From: Lutraria lutraria
Taxonomy: Eukaryota > Mollusca > Bivalvia > Venerida > Mactridae
Length of the DNA: 64,000 bases
Assembly (NCBI GenBank): GCA_964023205.1
Contig: OZ026833.1
Span: forward strand, 40,827,137 to 40,891,136
Direction of reading: 5' to 3'
In this document: positions 24,543 through 35,972 of the stretch, piece after piece
Numbering within the stretch: position 1 is the stretch's first letter
Layout of the letters: every line of letters begins with the position of its first letter
The notes under the pieces: generated by a model
Database searches by the model: none
What the model saw: only the letters and a program-made list of their open reading frames with translations
What the model was told of the DNA's origin: nothing
Translations under genes and position numbers: made by a program

Positions 24543-24548
24543 TTTATA
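24543..24548 (-). promoter_or_regulatory. TATA box of homologue 3
   Basis: TATAAA on the - strand about 62 nt upstream of the ATG at 24481, in the context ctTTATAAAAC and followed by ATGCATTTCATCT. Its match in sequence and position to the homologue 2 promoter supports a shared, still usable core promoter. Confidence 0.5.
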
Positions 24549-25445
24549 AAGTAATGAATTTACCTTTAGGCGAAATTGATAATTATAATATCACCTAAAT
24601 TCTAAAAAACGTATTGTATTGACTGACATTGTAATAATGACTTACAGAATGATTTTTTTTAATTATAAAAAAGTCTTTGTGCGATAAAATGTTTATTTAG
24701 ATGTCGAGGCACTTGATCGGCTCACATTAACATCGAAATGGGATGCTTTCTACTTAGTTGCAAGCAACCGGACACTTACTTAATTTGTTTTTGGTGTATG
24801 TAGTCCCTTTAATGTGGCTTTTAAAACTGTTAGACACGTTTAGGTATGTTTACAATTAATCTTGAAAATGCAATTCTCATCTAGCTAGCTCCGACTTAGT
24901 GGTTTCCTAGCTGTCATGTAAATTTCCGAAAATCTAACACGGGTGAATTTAGGTACAGCTTTCTTGATACAATGTAGTTGCTAGGTATGTGAGTGTCCAA
25001 CAAAAACATTCATATCCGAATACTAGCTGGTACATGTATGATATTTAATACTGAAAAGAATTACAGTGTCATTTACGAACCTAAGAAGGTGCGAGCGCTG
25101 AATTATTCCAAAAGTTTGCTGACAGTTTCACTTATAAGGTTCTATATCAAGACAACTAAAATGGGTTTTGAACCGACTTTCAAAGACAATCAAATTACTA
25201 CACAATTCTGAAACTCTTACGAGCTTTTAACGTGTAAGCATACTGTAACTGTTTGATGCAAAAATTGTCCTGGCATATTTTTTGACATGTAACCTATCAA
25301 AAATAGAAATGAATTGAATATACTAAACAGTGTACGTCAGTTATTGCTTTATATGTGTTGAAGTACTGACTATATTAACACAAACGCCTTGAGTAGTCAT
25401 ATAAAACATCTTGACTTTTATCGACATTGATTGCATTGATTCATA
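24549..25445. other. 5' flank of homologue 3
   Basis: Upstream non-coding sequence. The first 400 bases align with the flank of homologue 2; the rest shows no gene. Confidence 0.4.
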
Positions 25446-25746
25446 AAAGGCCCATTAGCTTTTTGAACTTAGTAATACAGAACAAGAGATAAAATGATAG
25501 TAAAATATAAGAAATATATTTTCTTTGCTCTAAAACAATAATTACATAATGCCTTTCTTATGCCTTTACTTAATTTTTTTCAATATCATTGAAGAAATAC
25601 TGTCCAACATAATTAAATGTACTTCGTGATTAAAAAAGAAAATTTGGGAGTGTTTTTATTGCAAGTTATTTAACTTAAACCAGTTTCACTGATAGGTAAA
25701 ATAAATTCTACTTTAATTTTAACATCCAAAAAGCTAATGGGGCTTT
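25446..25746. mobile_element. MITE with 20-bp terminal inverted repeats
   Basis: Left end AAAGGCCCATTAGCTTTTTG and right end CAAAAAGCTAATGGGGCTTT form a 20-bp inverted repeat with one mismatch, 301 bp overall, no coding capacity. No clear target-site duplication. Confidence 0.6.
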
Positions 25747-25831
25747 AAGTTCTATTCATACAAATACAGCGTGAATGATAATGTGATCAATTCTTGTAAC
25801 AAGTTTGAATCTTAGTCATTTAGAAAACAAG

Positions 25832-25897
25832 ACAGGGACATAATACATTTTATACCATGTCTTTACAGGGACATAATACATTTTATACCATGTCTTT
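25832..25897. repeat. 33-bp perfect tandem duplication
   Basis: The unit starting acagggacataatacatttt occurs twice at 25832 and 25865. Confidence 0.9.
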
Positions 25898-26639
25898 AAA
25901 GCATCTTTGTGCAAGGCAATCAAATGTATCACAATTCATAACTATGTTACTATTATGTTGTGCTAATATGTGGCCATATGTTACATGTGATTGTACTGCT
26001 GTGTGTAACTGTTGCTGATATACAAAGTCATGTATAAATGTTGAGTTTGAACAATTTTTCATTCGTATAATTACAGAATGAATAGCAAAATATTGCATTA
26101 CCCATATCAAAACTTATTTGCTATTTTTACACAACAGATCATTAATTTTGTAAAGATCTTGTACTTAGCATTTTATTTTCTCTTTGCGTGTATAGGCAAT
26201 GGACATCTTTTTGTAATTTATTCATATTATGCAATACATGATTAAATCAACAATTTTCTGACGACCTAAAACATGTTACACATTAAATAAATAATAATTA
26301 AGATGGCAACGTTTCTTCAAGCATCGTATCATGCTTATGTCATCAGAATAAATATACCAACCACCTCGAGCTGTTAACATGTTCTTGAACGATCGCAATT
26401 ACCCGCTTTTTCAAATTAATGTTTACATAATACTTAGCTATTGCCATTATCAGTGTCGATTGATAAAACGATATGGTTTCATTTATGATATGAAATAAGA
26501 TAACAAATATTTATATGTAATTATATTTCTTTCATTTGAAATGATAATATATGAACTTGCAAAACAACACTCAACAATATAGGTCAGACGTTCTTAGATC
26601 TATGTTCAATAAAGGTCACAAGCAAAAATGACGAGTCGA

Positions 26640-27700
26640 CAATTAAAGAATGTAACAAACAGGGCGGAGTCACCAATAAACATACTGTAGGTATGAAAAG
26701 TTAACAATTATCATTACAGCAAACATAGAGGGGATCAATTATTATCTGTGCAGCAAACAAGGAAGGGTTAGCAAATAGCGAATACATCAAAATTTTGATA
26801 CGAAGGGAGCAACAATTTTAATATAGCAAACAGGGAGGGGTCAATTATATACACAAAAAGCAAACAGGGAGTGGTCAATAATTTACACAAAAAAGCAAAC
26901 AGAGAGTGGTCAATAATTTACACAAAAAGCAAACAGGGAGGGGTCAATTATATACACAAAAAGCAAACAGGGAGGGGTCAATTATATACACAAAAAGCAA
27001 ACAGGGAGGGGTCAATAATTTACACAAAAAGCAAACAGGGAGGGGTCAATTATATACACAAAAAGCAAACAGGGAGGGGTCAATTATATACACAAAAAGC
27101 AAACAGGGAGGGGTCAATTATATACACAAAAAGCAAACAGGGAGTGGTCAATAATTTACACAAAAAGCAAACAGGGAGGGGTCAATTATATACACAAAAA
27201 GCAAACAGGGAGTGGTCAATAATTTACACAAAAAGCAAACAGGGAGGGGTCAATTATATTCACAAAAAACAAACAGGGAGTGGTCAATAATTTACACAAA
27301 AAGCAAACAGGGAGGGGTCAATTATATACACAAAAAGCAAACAGGGAGGGGTCAATTATATACACAAAAAGCAAACAGGGTGGGGTCAATTATATACACA
27401 AAAAGCAAACAGGGAGGGGTTAATAATTTACACAAAAAGCAAACAGGGAGGGGTCAATCATATACACAAAAAGCAAACAGGGAGGGGTCAATTATATACA
27501 CAAAAAGCAAACAGAGAGGGGTCAATTATATACACAAAAAGCAAACAGGAAGGGGTCAATAATTTACACAAAAAGCAAACAGGGAGTGGTCAATAATTTA
27601 CACAAAAAGCAAACAGGGAGTGGTCAATAATTTACACAAAAAGCAAACAGGGAGTGGTCAATAATTTACACAAAAAGCAAACATGGAGAGGTCAATCATA
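26640..27700. repeat. 34-bp satellite array B
   Basis: From 26827 to about 27697 there are about 25 head-to-tail 34-bp units of the form caaacagggaggggtcaatt followed by atatacacaaaaag, preceded by about 190 bp of decayed units. Two unit variants alternate: aggggtcaattatata and agtggtcaataattta. Because 34 is not a multiple of 3, the array reads open in several frames; these are not genes. It lies 2.2 kb upstream of homologue 3. Confidence 0.95.
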
Positions 27701-28718
27701 ATACTGCAATGGAACTGTTATAATAACTAATGCAACAAACAGGGAGTCAATAATAAATGTGTATGATATATTTTAATCTAAACCAATCAGTCTCTAACAA
27801 CGATGGAATACTATTAAAAGACTGAAGGTCCTTAGAGACGCCTATTCAGAGAGGTAGATAACAAATATTTTACAATTCCATCCAGTATTCAAAAGGTAAT
27901 GTGTATTACTTCCAAATCCTGTGTTGAAAATGTATTCTTTTGAAACGCTGCATAACATCACGTGCATAAAACTCCGACGAATCACAGTCTTACCCGAGTT
28001 GTCGTTCGTCATCCCTTACTTCAATGTCAACCTCTCAGTATTAAAAGATTCTTGTAAAACTAGTAATGAAGCCACCATTTGTTTTACAACTTAATGAAAC
28101 AATTCCTTTCGTACAATACGTTGAAGACAAAAAATGCCATACCTTACAAGAAAATCACAGAAAATATTTTATTTATCAAACGCACTATTTCTTCACGGGA
28201 AGTGTTGGTTTATATTTACAAAGTCCAAATCGCTATAATAGCAACAAAACACAAAGTTGAAAGTAATCGTGAAAAGTGCACATTAAAAGTTCAACAAAAG
28301 CTGCATCTATGTATCAGATGGAAACTAAAGGAAACTCGGTTACACGTTTTGAACTATACTTTTCAGACTATGTTAATAATAAGTAACGACAACTCTGGAT
28401 AGAGAGTGCTACCTATATCATCATAGGTAAAATGTGACAAACAAGCAATATAAATTGTGAATGGAAAAAACACAGGTCAAATCAGTATGAAATGACAACA
28501 ATAAAGCTAATAAAATATTCAGTCATGTTGACGAAAAGCAGCTCTTAAACATTAATAGGGCGTCATTTTGACGTTTTCCTGCGAACATTACTTAGTACCA
28601 TTTTGCATGCAACAGTTTAACGATGAGCAGTTTCGTAATTAATGCTAACAATGTTTTCTTAGTTGCATCGATAATTCATTTGCCTGCTAGTCTTCAAAAG
28701 AAGCGTTCATAGACTGCT
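27701..28718. other. Intergenic, no gene seen
   Basis: Short open frames around 28066-28402 lack recognisable domains or splice context. Confidence 0.35.
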
Positions 28719-28943
28719 TTAAAAGCTGTCGTTATCTCTTAAGTATAGTGGCTGAAGTCCGTCATTTCCCGCGGCCGTAACATAAGCAACACGAATTTTG
28801 TTTTTGGCCAGAAGCTTTCGCAAGTCTTTGCCCTGATGAGCGTTGAAAACATGAAAACTGCAGGGGACATGCTGGTGGGATGGAAGTTCTTCTTCCTCCT
28901 TAACTACCTCAACAGCATGATGTTTCACAAATTTGCAAAATTA
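28719..28943 (-). CDS. Unexplained open frame, possible exon or gene relic
   Basis: An open stretch of about 74 codons on the - strand, bounded by stops, without a nearby ATG (first codons TTT TGC AAA, GTG at 28928). It is clearly less AT-rich than its surroundings and reads like real protein: EVVKEEEELPSHQHVPC, FHVFNAHQGKDLRKLLAKNK, RVAYVTAAGNDGLQPLY, ending DNDSF and TAA. I do not recognise it. It could be a terminal exon of an unseen gene, a processed pseudogene or a transposon fragment. Confidence 0.25.
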
Positions 28944-30774
28944 GACATTAGACGTACGCGTAATGACTGACATGCACACTCTAGGAATAAACAGCGAGCA
29001 AATCATAGGTGATAGGATACACACTCTGAATGTGCAAGCATTGTTGTCCTACCTATTATCGAGAAGTTTTATTTCCGCTGTGTTAAGTGATTTTCACAAA
29101 TCCATAAGGGAGATAAGTGCGTAAAGCAAGACTTGTTTAGAGTAAGGAAGACAACTATTTAACATGAATTACAAGCTACGGAAAATATGAAAGCTTTGTT
29201 GCACTTAATAGATCACTAATTTTAATTGTAAGCATCCGCACACTTCTTGAATTTAAGGGAGTATCGTAAATTATTGTTCCAATCAAGTATCCATCATATG
29301 CCTGATAAATTCCTCCTCATGATTTTAAGAATACTTAACTTGATTGTTTGTTATCTACATACAATACGTCAGGATCAGTAGTTTTTAATTTGTTTATCTA
29401 TGTATATTGTTTCGACTATTGAATAAAACCGTTGTTCATGCCAGTGCCTGGGACCATTATAAACATGGTCCCAGCCAGTGCATATAGCGGTCTTGAAGAT
29501 TAAAATGATTTTTTTAGATGTTACTAATACAAACAAATGAAGCTATCTATCCATGAGTTAACCTTGTATAAGGATACCTATTATAAGCTATGTATATTTG
29601 AACAGTCAATATTTCTACTACAAGATTCGATTTATGTTTAAAAATACACTCGGACGGAACCTAATGATTTACATACATGTATAGCGTTCATGAGTATGTG
29701 TACTGGAAAGTATTTAACGTGAAGTTATAAAAAGATACTCTTGTGAATGATTTGGTTGGTGTTTCTCTCAATACGTGTTTGTCTGAATTAATGGTTGAAC
29801 TGGAGAATAAACACTGCTTGGAAACGTGGTTAATTGAACATACGAATAATTACAGATAATTAATATTCCGTGTTAATCGTTTTTGGTGAGCTCAAATTTC
29901 ATAACAATGCGGTAATCCTACTCAGGGTTATAGGGTAGCGTGAATGCTATGTTGTACATTTTCTTGCCGACGGGTTCTAGTTTTTCTAATAAAAAGTATA
30001 AAAAGTTTAAAAGGGAGGTAAGAATGTTTTTATTTTACTACTTTCAGCAAACACATGCGTCACTTAAAAGTACTTCGAGCTTTTATGTGGTATTGTATTA
30101 ATCCGTTAAACAGGTGGATTACATTGTTAAATCTCTGTTTATATTGACCTACTACGGTAAACCTCTATTGTGTATCCTTTCAATATTGGCCCATACATAT
30201 ATACATGAATGTATACATAATTGTGTACAATATATATGTATCGAAAGTTAGATTTAAGTGTTCATTAAGAAAATAGTTGAGTGTTTCTAATTATTCAAAA
30301 CCGCACATTCATCCAACAAGCTATTTCAAATTCTGATATACAAATGTCACTATATACCTATCTTGTTTATCAAATAATTGTATTTAATACGCTTGAACAC
30401 GCATACTACATGCTTTCTGAAGCTGCTTTGAATTCGATATATTGTTTCGATAGTTTGGTATACTTTTCTATATTGCTATAAAATTTTTGTATATTTTGAT
30501 TCACTTTTCGATATTTTGTTACACTTTTCGATATTTTGATACAATGTCTGTTCATTGGAACATACAATAATAACACAAAGATTGTGTGATAATCTTAATT
30601 AAGAGTTAGTAGCAGTAACACCCTGATGTTAAAACCAATTTCGGGATAAAAACGATACAGTCTAAATTTTCTGGCTGTCAAAATAGAAGACGTATTGAAG
30701 AACGGTCGTGAAAATGTTTTTTATAAGGAGACAGTCTTAATATTGAATGGTCATTAAGTGAGGGTTTGCCGGGC
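28944..30774. other. Intergenic, no gene seen
   Basis: AT-rich sequence. The only structure noticed is a small hairpin, gggaccat...atggtccc, near 29450-29473. Confidence 0.35.
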
Positions 30775-31035
30775 TTTTTTCAGTGTTTGGGGAATATGAC
30801 CCATACCCTTGGGATTGGGAAAAATCGCTGTGTTTTAATCAAAATTGGGGGAAAATGTATATCTACAATTTTGCAATGTTCAACTTATTCTTCTTATTCT
30901 CCCATACCACAGTAGTAGAATTAGGTATTTACTACCAATTAAACTCATACAAAAATATTTTTTTGTCTGTGAATTGGGGAAAAAAAGATACTATTTTTAA
31001 TTGGGAATATGGCCGAATTTCGGATATAAAATCAC
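30775..31035. repeat. Degraded 'ttggggaa' repeat
   Basis: Starts cgggcttttttcag and contains repeated ttgggga motifs like those at 49.6 and 51.4 kb and, in reverse (ttcccc), 41.5 and 62.7 kb. A 114-codon open frame here is explained by the repeat. Confidence 0.4.
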
Positions 31036-31971
31036 CCATAAAAATCCATGTTTGCTGTTTGTCTGCAATGTCCACTGTCCCAGAGATGTGTGTTGTTTAT
31101 TCAAGGTACCGTTTCAGGTTTGGTTAAGATAACTGTGATGAAACTGTATCGTTTTCCAATAAATAAGAATTATTGAACTGGCAACACTGATGTCAGACAA
31201 CAAATAATGATGTTACATCATTGGTTTAAATCGATGTTGAGAGTCCGTTAAATCTATACCACAGGGTCGGTCTTTTAAATATAACATTGTCACTCGATCT
31301 GCACTGATGCTAGCAATTCACATACCCAGAAAGTAAGCTTTGGTCTTGTTTATTATACGAATATAAATCAAAATAAAATGATATCATACTTGGTTGAGTA
31401 AAAGTTTATAAAAGATGTATTTATATATTGATTTTAACAATTTAAGTTTAAGATCGCGCCATGGGAGAAATTCATTGAAACAGAACCAACAATGACGTAC
31501 GTACCTCGTGTTGGTCTATCTCAATTATTTACTCTTCAGTTATGCATGTATTTCAGTTTATTAATTTGGAGCGGGTGGATGTTAATGTGTGATCAATCAT
31601 ACATTCAACAGAATTGTAGTAAAATATACACACACAAAATGATACAATTCTTGAAAAAGACTCTATAGGACTACTAAAGTATTACCTTGTATAATTCCAT
31701 TTTCCTTTTTGTTTGACGTGACCGATGCTACGTGCTTACGTTTTTCAATTATTACATTAATATAATTATGTTTATAGTTATGTTGATATACCACTTTTGG
31801 GCGTAAAATAAAAAAAGTTTCACTTAGCGACAACATCAATAACGATCTTCTCATATTGTGGGACCGGTTTCATACATTTCATCTATATATCAACTGTATA
31901 TTGAGACAAGCTTTGGTCCTAAATATGGTCTAAATATCGAGGTTTTACTTTACTTAAACCATAACAACCTC

Positions 31972-32289
31972 GCTAAGCGACCATCTCAACAATACGACCA
32001 CATCAATAATACGACCACCTCAACAATACGACCACATCAACAATACGATCATCTCAACAATACGACCACATCAACAATGCGACCACATCAACAATACGAC
32101 CATTCCAACAATACGACCATCTCAACAATACGCCCATCTCAACAATATGACCACATCAACAATACGACCACATCAAAAATACGACCACATCAACAATACG
32201 ACCACCTCAACAATACGACCACCTCAACAATACGACCACCTCAACAATGCGACTACCTCAATACAACGACCACCTCAATACAACGACCC
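31972..32289. repeat. 17-bp minisatellite, about 18 copies
   Basis: Tandem units of caacaatacgaccacat with substitutions (caacaatgcg, caataatacg). Flanked by related sequences atatcgaggttttac and aaatcgaggtttcat at about 31935 and 32375. A 185-codon open frame spans it because the period is not divisible by 3. Confidence 0.9.
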
Positions 32290-32494
32290 ATAGGTTCTCT
32301 TTATTTTAACTCGTTTATGTGGCCACCTCATTATATAGAATATTTTAGGTCACAAAGGTGGGTTTTAAATCGAGGTTTCATTAAATATAATCATATAATC
32401 CTCCTTCATTTGTGACTATTCTGTTCGTCTTACTAAAATCTCTAAATGTTTCATATTTATTGCTTGTACGCAATTTATTGTCTATTGTGTGGGA

Positions 32495-32610
32495 CGACGT
32501 CACTGTTTATCGGTTTAACGGCCCATTCGACAGCTAAAGAGAGAGGGGACGAGAAGATACAGGATAACCAGGCATTTTTATCCGTATTCTTATTTAGAAT
32601 AGTTTTACTG
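32495..32610 (-). repeat. SINE-type 3' tail
   Basis: Reverse complement has ctgtcgaatgggccgttaaac followed by cgataaacag, the tail shared with copies at 34.2, 51.1 and 62.5 kb. Confidence 0.45.
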
Positions 32611-32617
32611 GTTCTTT

Positions 32618-32800
32618 ATCGAGTGGTTATGATCTCTGACCAGTAATCACTCATGAGTCCCTCATCTATAAAGTTAGGATTTCATCCTGGATCAGACAAA
32701 TTTGGACAAGCTGTCCAGCTAGCTTACGGAAGACGTGCGGTGTCCCTGCCAAGATGTGCGCCCGTCTTTCCAATTGATCATAGCTGTTAGCGCAAGTGGT
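32618..32800 (+). mobile_element. tRNA-like SINE head fragment
   Basis: Contains cgagtggttatgatctctga then ccagtaatcactcatgag, resembling an A box and matching the head of the - strand SINE at 49.1 kb. Confidence 0.4.
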
Positions 32801-34166
32801 TATTTCTTAATGTTAGGCATATTTTGCGTTTTTGTTTTGTCTTTTTTTTTGTTACGCTGAAACATGATATACAATATATAGACTTTTATTTCTTCAACAA
32901 TCTCAATTTTCATTTTGGTTTGATTACGAAATTAACCATATATTACAAAATGTATGCAACTTTGGGCCTAATTCTTATTTGATAAATTGCCATAGTGATT
33001 CTGGAATCTGGAGTTTTGACTAAAACGAAACAAAAAGCAGTCTATTGTTTTGTAATCTGCCTTGGAAGTCACCTAGGTCAGATATTGGAAATCAAGTCTT
33101 TACAATCGAACAAAGAGGTGTCATTTTTCTAGCAACCATGTGAAAATTATATACAATGTAGACGATACTCATAAAACATCGGTCAGGCTAAATAAATAAG
33201 TAACTATCCGATGTAAATGTTTTGAATAGTGATGTAATTAATTTGGGGTTTTCTTCCCATTTGAAAACAACTACGAGCGAAAGACAATAGCAAATTAAGT
33301 AACAAATAAAACTTAGGTGTATTATTGCAATAAACGAAAAAGAAACACGAAATGGAAGCCTGTAAAGGCCACGTTTTGTTTCCAAAAACTATCTACGTCA
33401 AATTAGTTTGTCGTAAACGCTCGTTGATTTTCTTACTTTCAGTACATTTGTTGCGGATTTCGGCGTTTACAACTCCGTTATACGCCAATAAACTGTCATT
33501 AACAAGCCAAATTGTTTACCTCTTATTGTTTATTATTATTTGAAATAGCTTAGTACAGTTTGTACATACACATATCGGATATCTATTGCGTATTAAAGCG
33601 GACACTTCAATAGGAAGAATAAGAATTCGTGTGTTTTTGTCCCATTGTATAAGGGGTTCTTTTATGAAGTTACTACGAATATAATATTCATACTGTTTGC
33701 ATTGAACGATCGGCAGTTTCTTTCGCTCGCTCTATGCATGAACGAAAGGCTTTCATCAAAGAAAATCGACAGATCAGCTTTTCCTGTGGTTTAATTAATC
33801 TGTGATTGTGCGCGCTTCATATTTAAAAATTGATTTTTCTAATAAAGTGATTTTTCTAAAGATAAATTAGTAAACTATTAATACTGTTAGATATCTGTAC
33901 ACAAAATAGTTTAGGTTGAAGAGTCGTGAGTTTGATAGCGTAGCGTACGTGTTAGTGTGAACATAATTTTCAAATTCTCGTAGGAAGGAAATTAATTGCG
34001 AATTGTTCGGATGTTGGATTACATTAAAAGAAAACATGGGACTTTCTGAGGTAATGTTAATCCGTTTTTATCATGAAAGTTATCGCGTTTGTATTTAATC
34101 ATTCTGACAGGCTTTATCTCATTTTTGTTTTATTTAAAGCCACTTTGCTTTGCAATAACAAATTCA
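32801..34166. other. Intergenic, no gene seen
   Basis: AT-rich sequence with no convincing exon, apart from the weak first-exon candidate just downstream at 34036. Confidence 0.35.
34036..34050 (+). other. Candidate alternative first coding exon (MGLSE)
   Basis: ATG GGA CTT TCT GAG followed by gtaatg, ending in phase 0, which would join in frame to the 47605 exon. It lies 1.9 kb upstream of the preferred ATG. It is too short to be convincing without transcript data; it could also be chance. Confidence 0.15.
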
Positions 34167-34260
34167 TTTCGACCCCCCCCCCTCTCTCTCTCTCTCTGGG
34201 GCGGCCCCGAAATGACCCTGATAACAATCGGATGGGCCGTTAAACATCAGATTAACATTT
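34167..34260 (+). repeat. C/CT tract followed by SINE-type tail
   Basis: A run of C then (CT)n at 34171-34197, then gcggccccgaaatgaccctg and the tail gatgggccgttaaacatcag. Confidence 0.5.
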
Positions 34261-35972
34261 GATTTGCAGTAACTTGCTTAGATTAGCAAGATGTCGTTTA
34301 TAACCGTTCGTCCATCTCTCAAACTTAGCTATACCGTAACTAATGTTGTGTTTGTTTTAGAACCGTCACTTCAGTTAGCTTCAAATACAAATTTTACATA
34401 TCTTGTATTAACACAATCGGATAAGAAATCATTCACTCAAATCTTCAAATCATGAAGTTAACTATTACAGTTGCCGTATAATTAGAGGCCATTCAATATA
34501 TATTGCGTATGTAAATCGAATTAATTTATAATGTTAGCTAGTTTGCTTTCTATACATTTTGATCTTACCCTGTTTATTATTTCACTTTGATACCCCGACA
34601 CAGTACATCAACAAAATTTAATACGTTGTATCAATATTACATCAGTGCAGGGAGGTATACCAATTTAAATGTTATATTTTTACAAGGCATTATTAGAAGC
34701 TACGTTAATCCACGGACGACTAGTGTCCTAGTAAGCGGTTGATGTACCTGTTTCTCTTATTTCAATAGCTTTAAACCTTTTCTTTTCGGGCAGTTAAACC
34801 TACATACTGCGAACTGTATTCATACATGGACGCTTTCACCTTTCATCTTGGGTTGTAAACATACGTAATAAAGCTATTAAATACGATGTACGAACACAGC
34901 TATTGTTTGGTAATTCATACAGTTGACTGGTTAAAATAAATAGTGTTGTAATGTATTATTGTATTGAAATGAAGCTTGTCTTTATAGTTATCAGCTGTGA
35001 TGTATCGAATTGACATAAATTTTCTTTATCAGACTGTTAAGCGTGAAATTTGCGAAATGGTTAGCATACTTCGTATAGATAACTTATCTGCCTTAAGCTG
35101 TCATAATGGGAATCAAGTTGTGATTAAATACACACACACAAGCACCTGTCGGGAATACCTGGATGATGCATTTTCACATTGACGTAGTCATTGAATGATC
35201 TGTTCTACGTCACAGCGATCAGTATTTATTTTGCGGTTCACTTACTTTCTCATGTCCCTGTTACAATGAACTAGTGACCCAGATATGTCCTTCAATTGAC
35301 GTAAATCTCAAACACTCGGGGGCAAATCACATGATTTTACAGGCGTCATTTGTGGTATTCTGCTTAACTCAGTCCGTCATTTCAACAGACTCATCATATA
35401 TCACTCATTGGTGGAGTAGAGAGGGGTTGTCCCGGCATCCCTTACATATCAGACTCGAGATGAGTTATATTCTAGGACATCAAACTCAAAACAATGCACA
35501 AACAATACGTAGTTATAATAGGTTAACTTCAGTTTTATCCAGCCTATGACAATTTGAACACCAAAAATTAACCAATTAACGCATAATGGCTTATCAGTAA
35601 GATTCAGCAATCATCTCTCATCCTGGATCCACACCTGTCTGATGTACATGTAACCCGGACAGATAGAGGTCATTCGAGCCAGTCATCCCTCTTTGAACTA
35701 AGTGTGATAAAAAAACTACCTAATTCTAACCATGACTAAATTCGTTCGTAATCATTATTTCTGTATCTGTATATATACTTGGTTGTTATTAGATACGCTT
35801 CAGATTATGAAAACTTTTCAAGCGCAATCGATGTCCCGATTTTAAACTAGAAATTTAACTGAAAGTTATTTCACAGATATAATTTCATTGTGTTATGTGA
35901 TATACATGCATATAGCAGAACAACATTTTTGTGTGTGTATTTTTCTGGACAGAATCAGTATAGACCGCGACC
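34261..35972. other. Upstream region of the unrecognised gene
   Basis: Presumed promoter and 5' leader region. Just before the preferred ATG, tttttctggacag at about 35941-35952 could be an acceptor, making 35953-35981 a short exon with a spliced 5' UTR. No TATA box stands out. Confidence 0.3.

Noticed and set aside
26871..27562. Open frames of 82-139 codons with repeated KQTGRGQLY-like residues
   Set aside because: They are the 34-bp satellite read through; 34 is not divisible by 3, so all frames give the same periodic peptide. No start context or splice sites.
26827..27697. CRISPR-like regular repeat
   Set aside because: Units are directly adjacent with no unique spacers, in a eukaryotic genome.
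30783..31127. 114-codon open frame rich in Trp and Phe
   Set aside because: Explained by a degraded 'ttggggaa' repeat.
31858..32415. 185-codon open frame rich in Asn, Thr and His
   Set aside because: Created by the 17-bp minisatellite.
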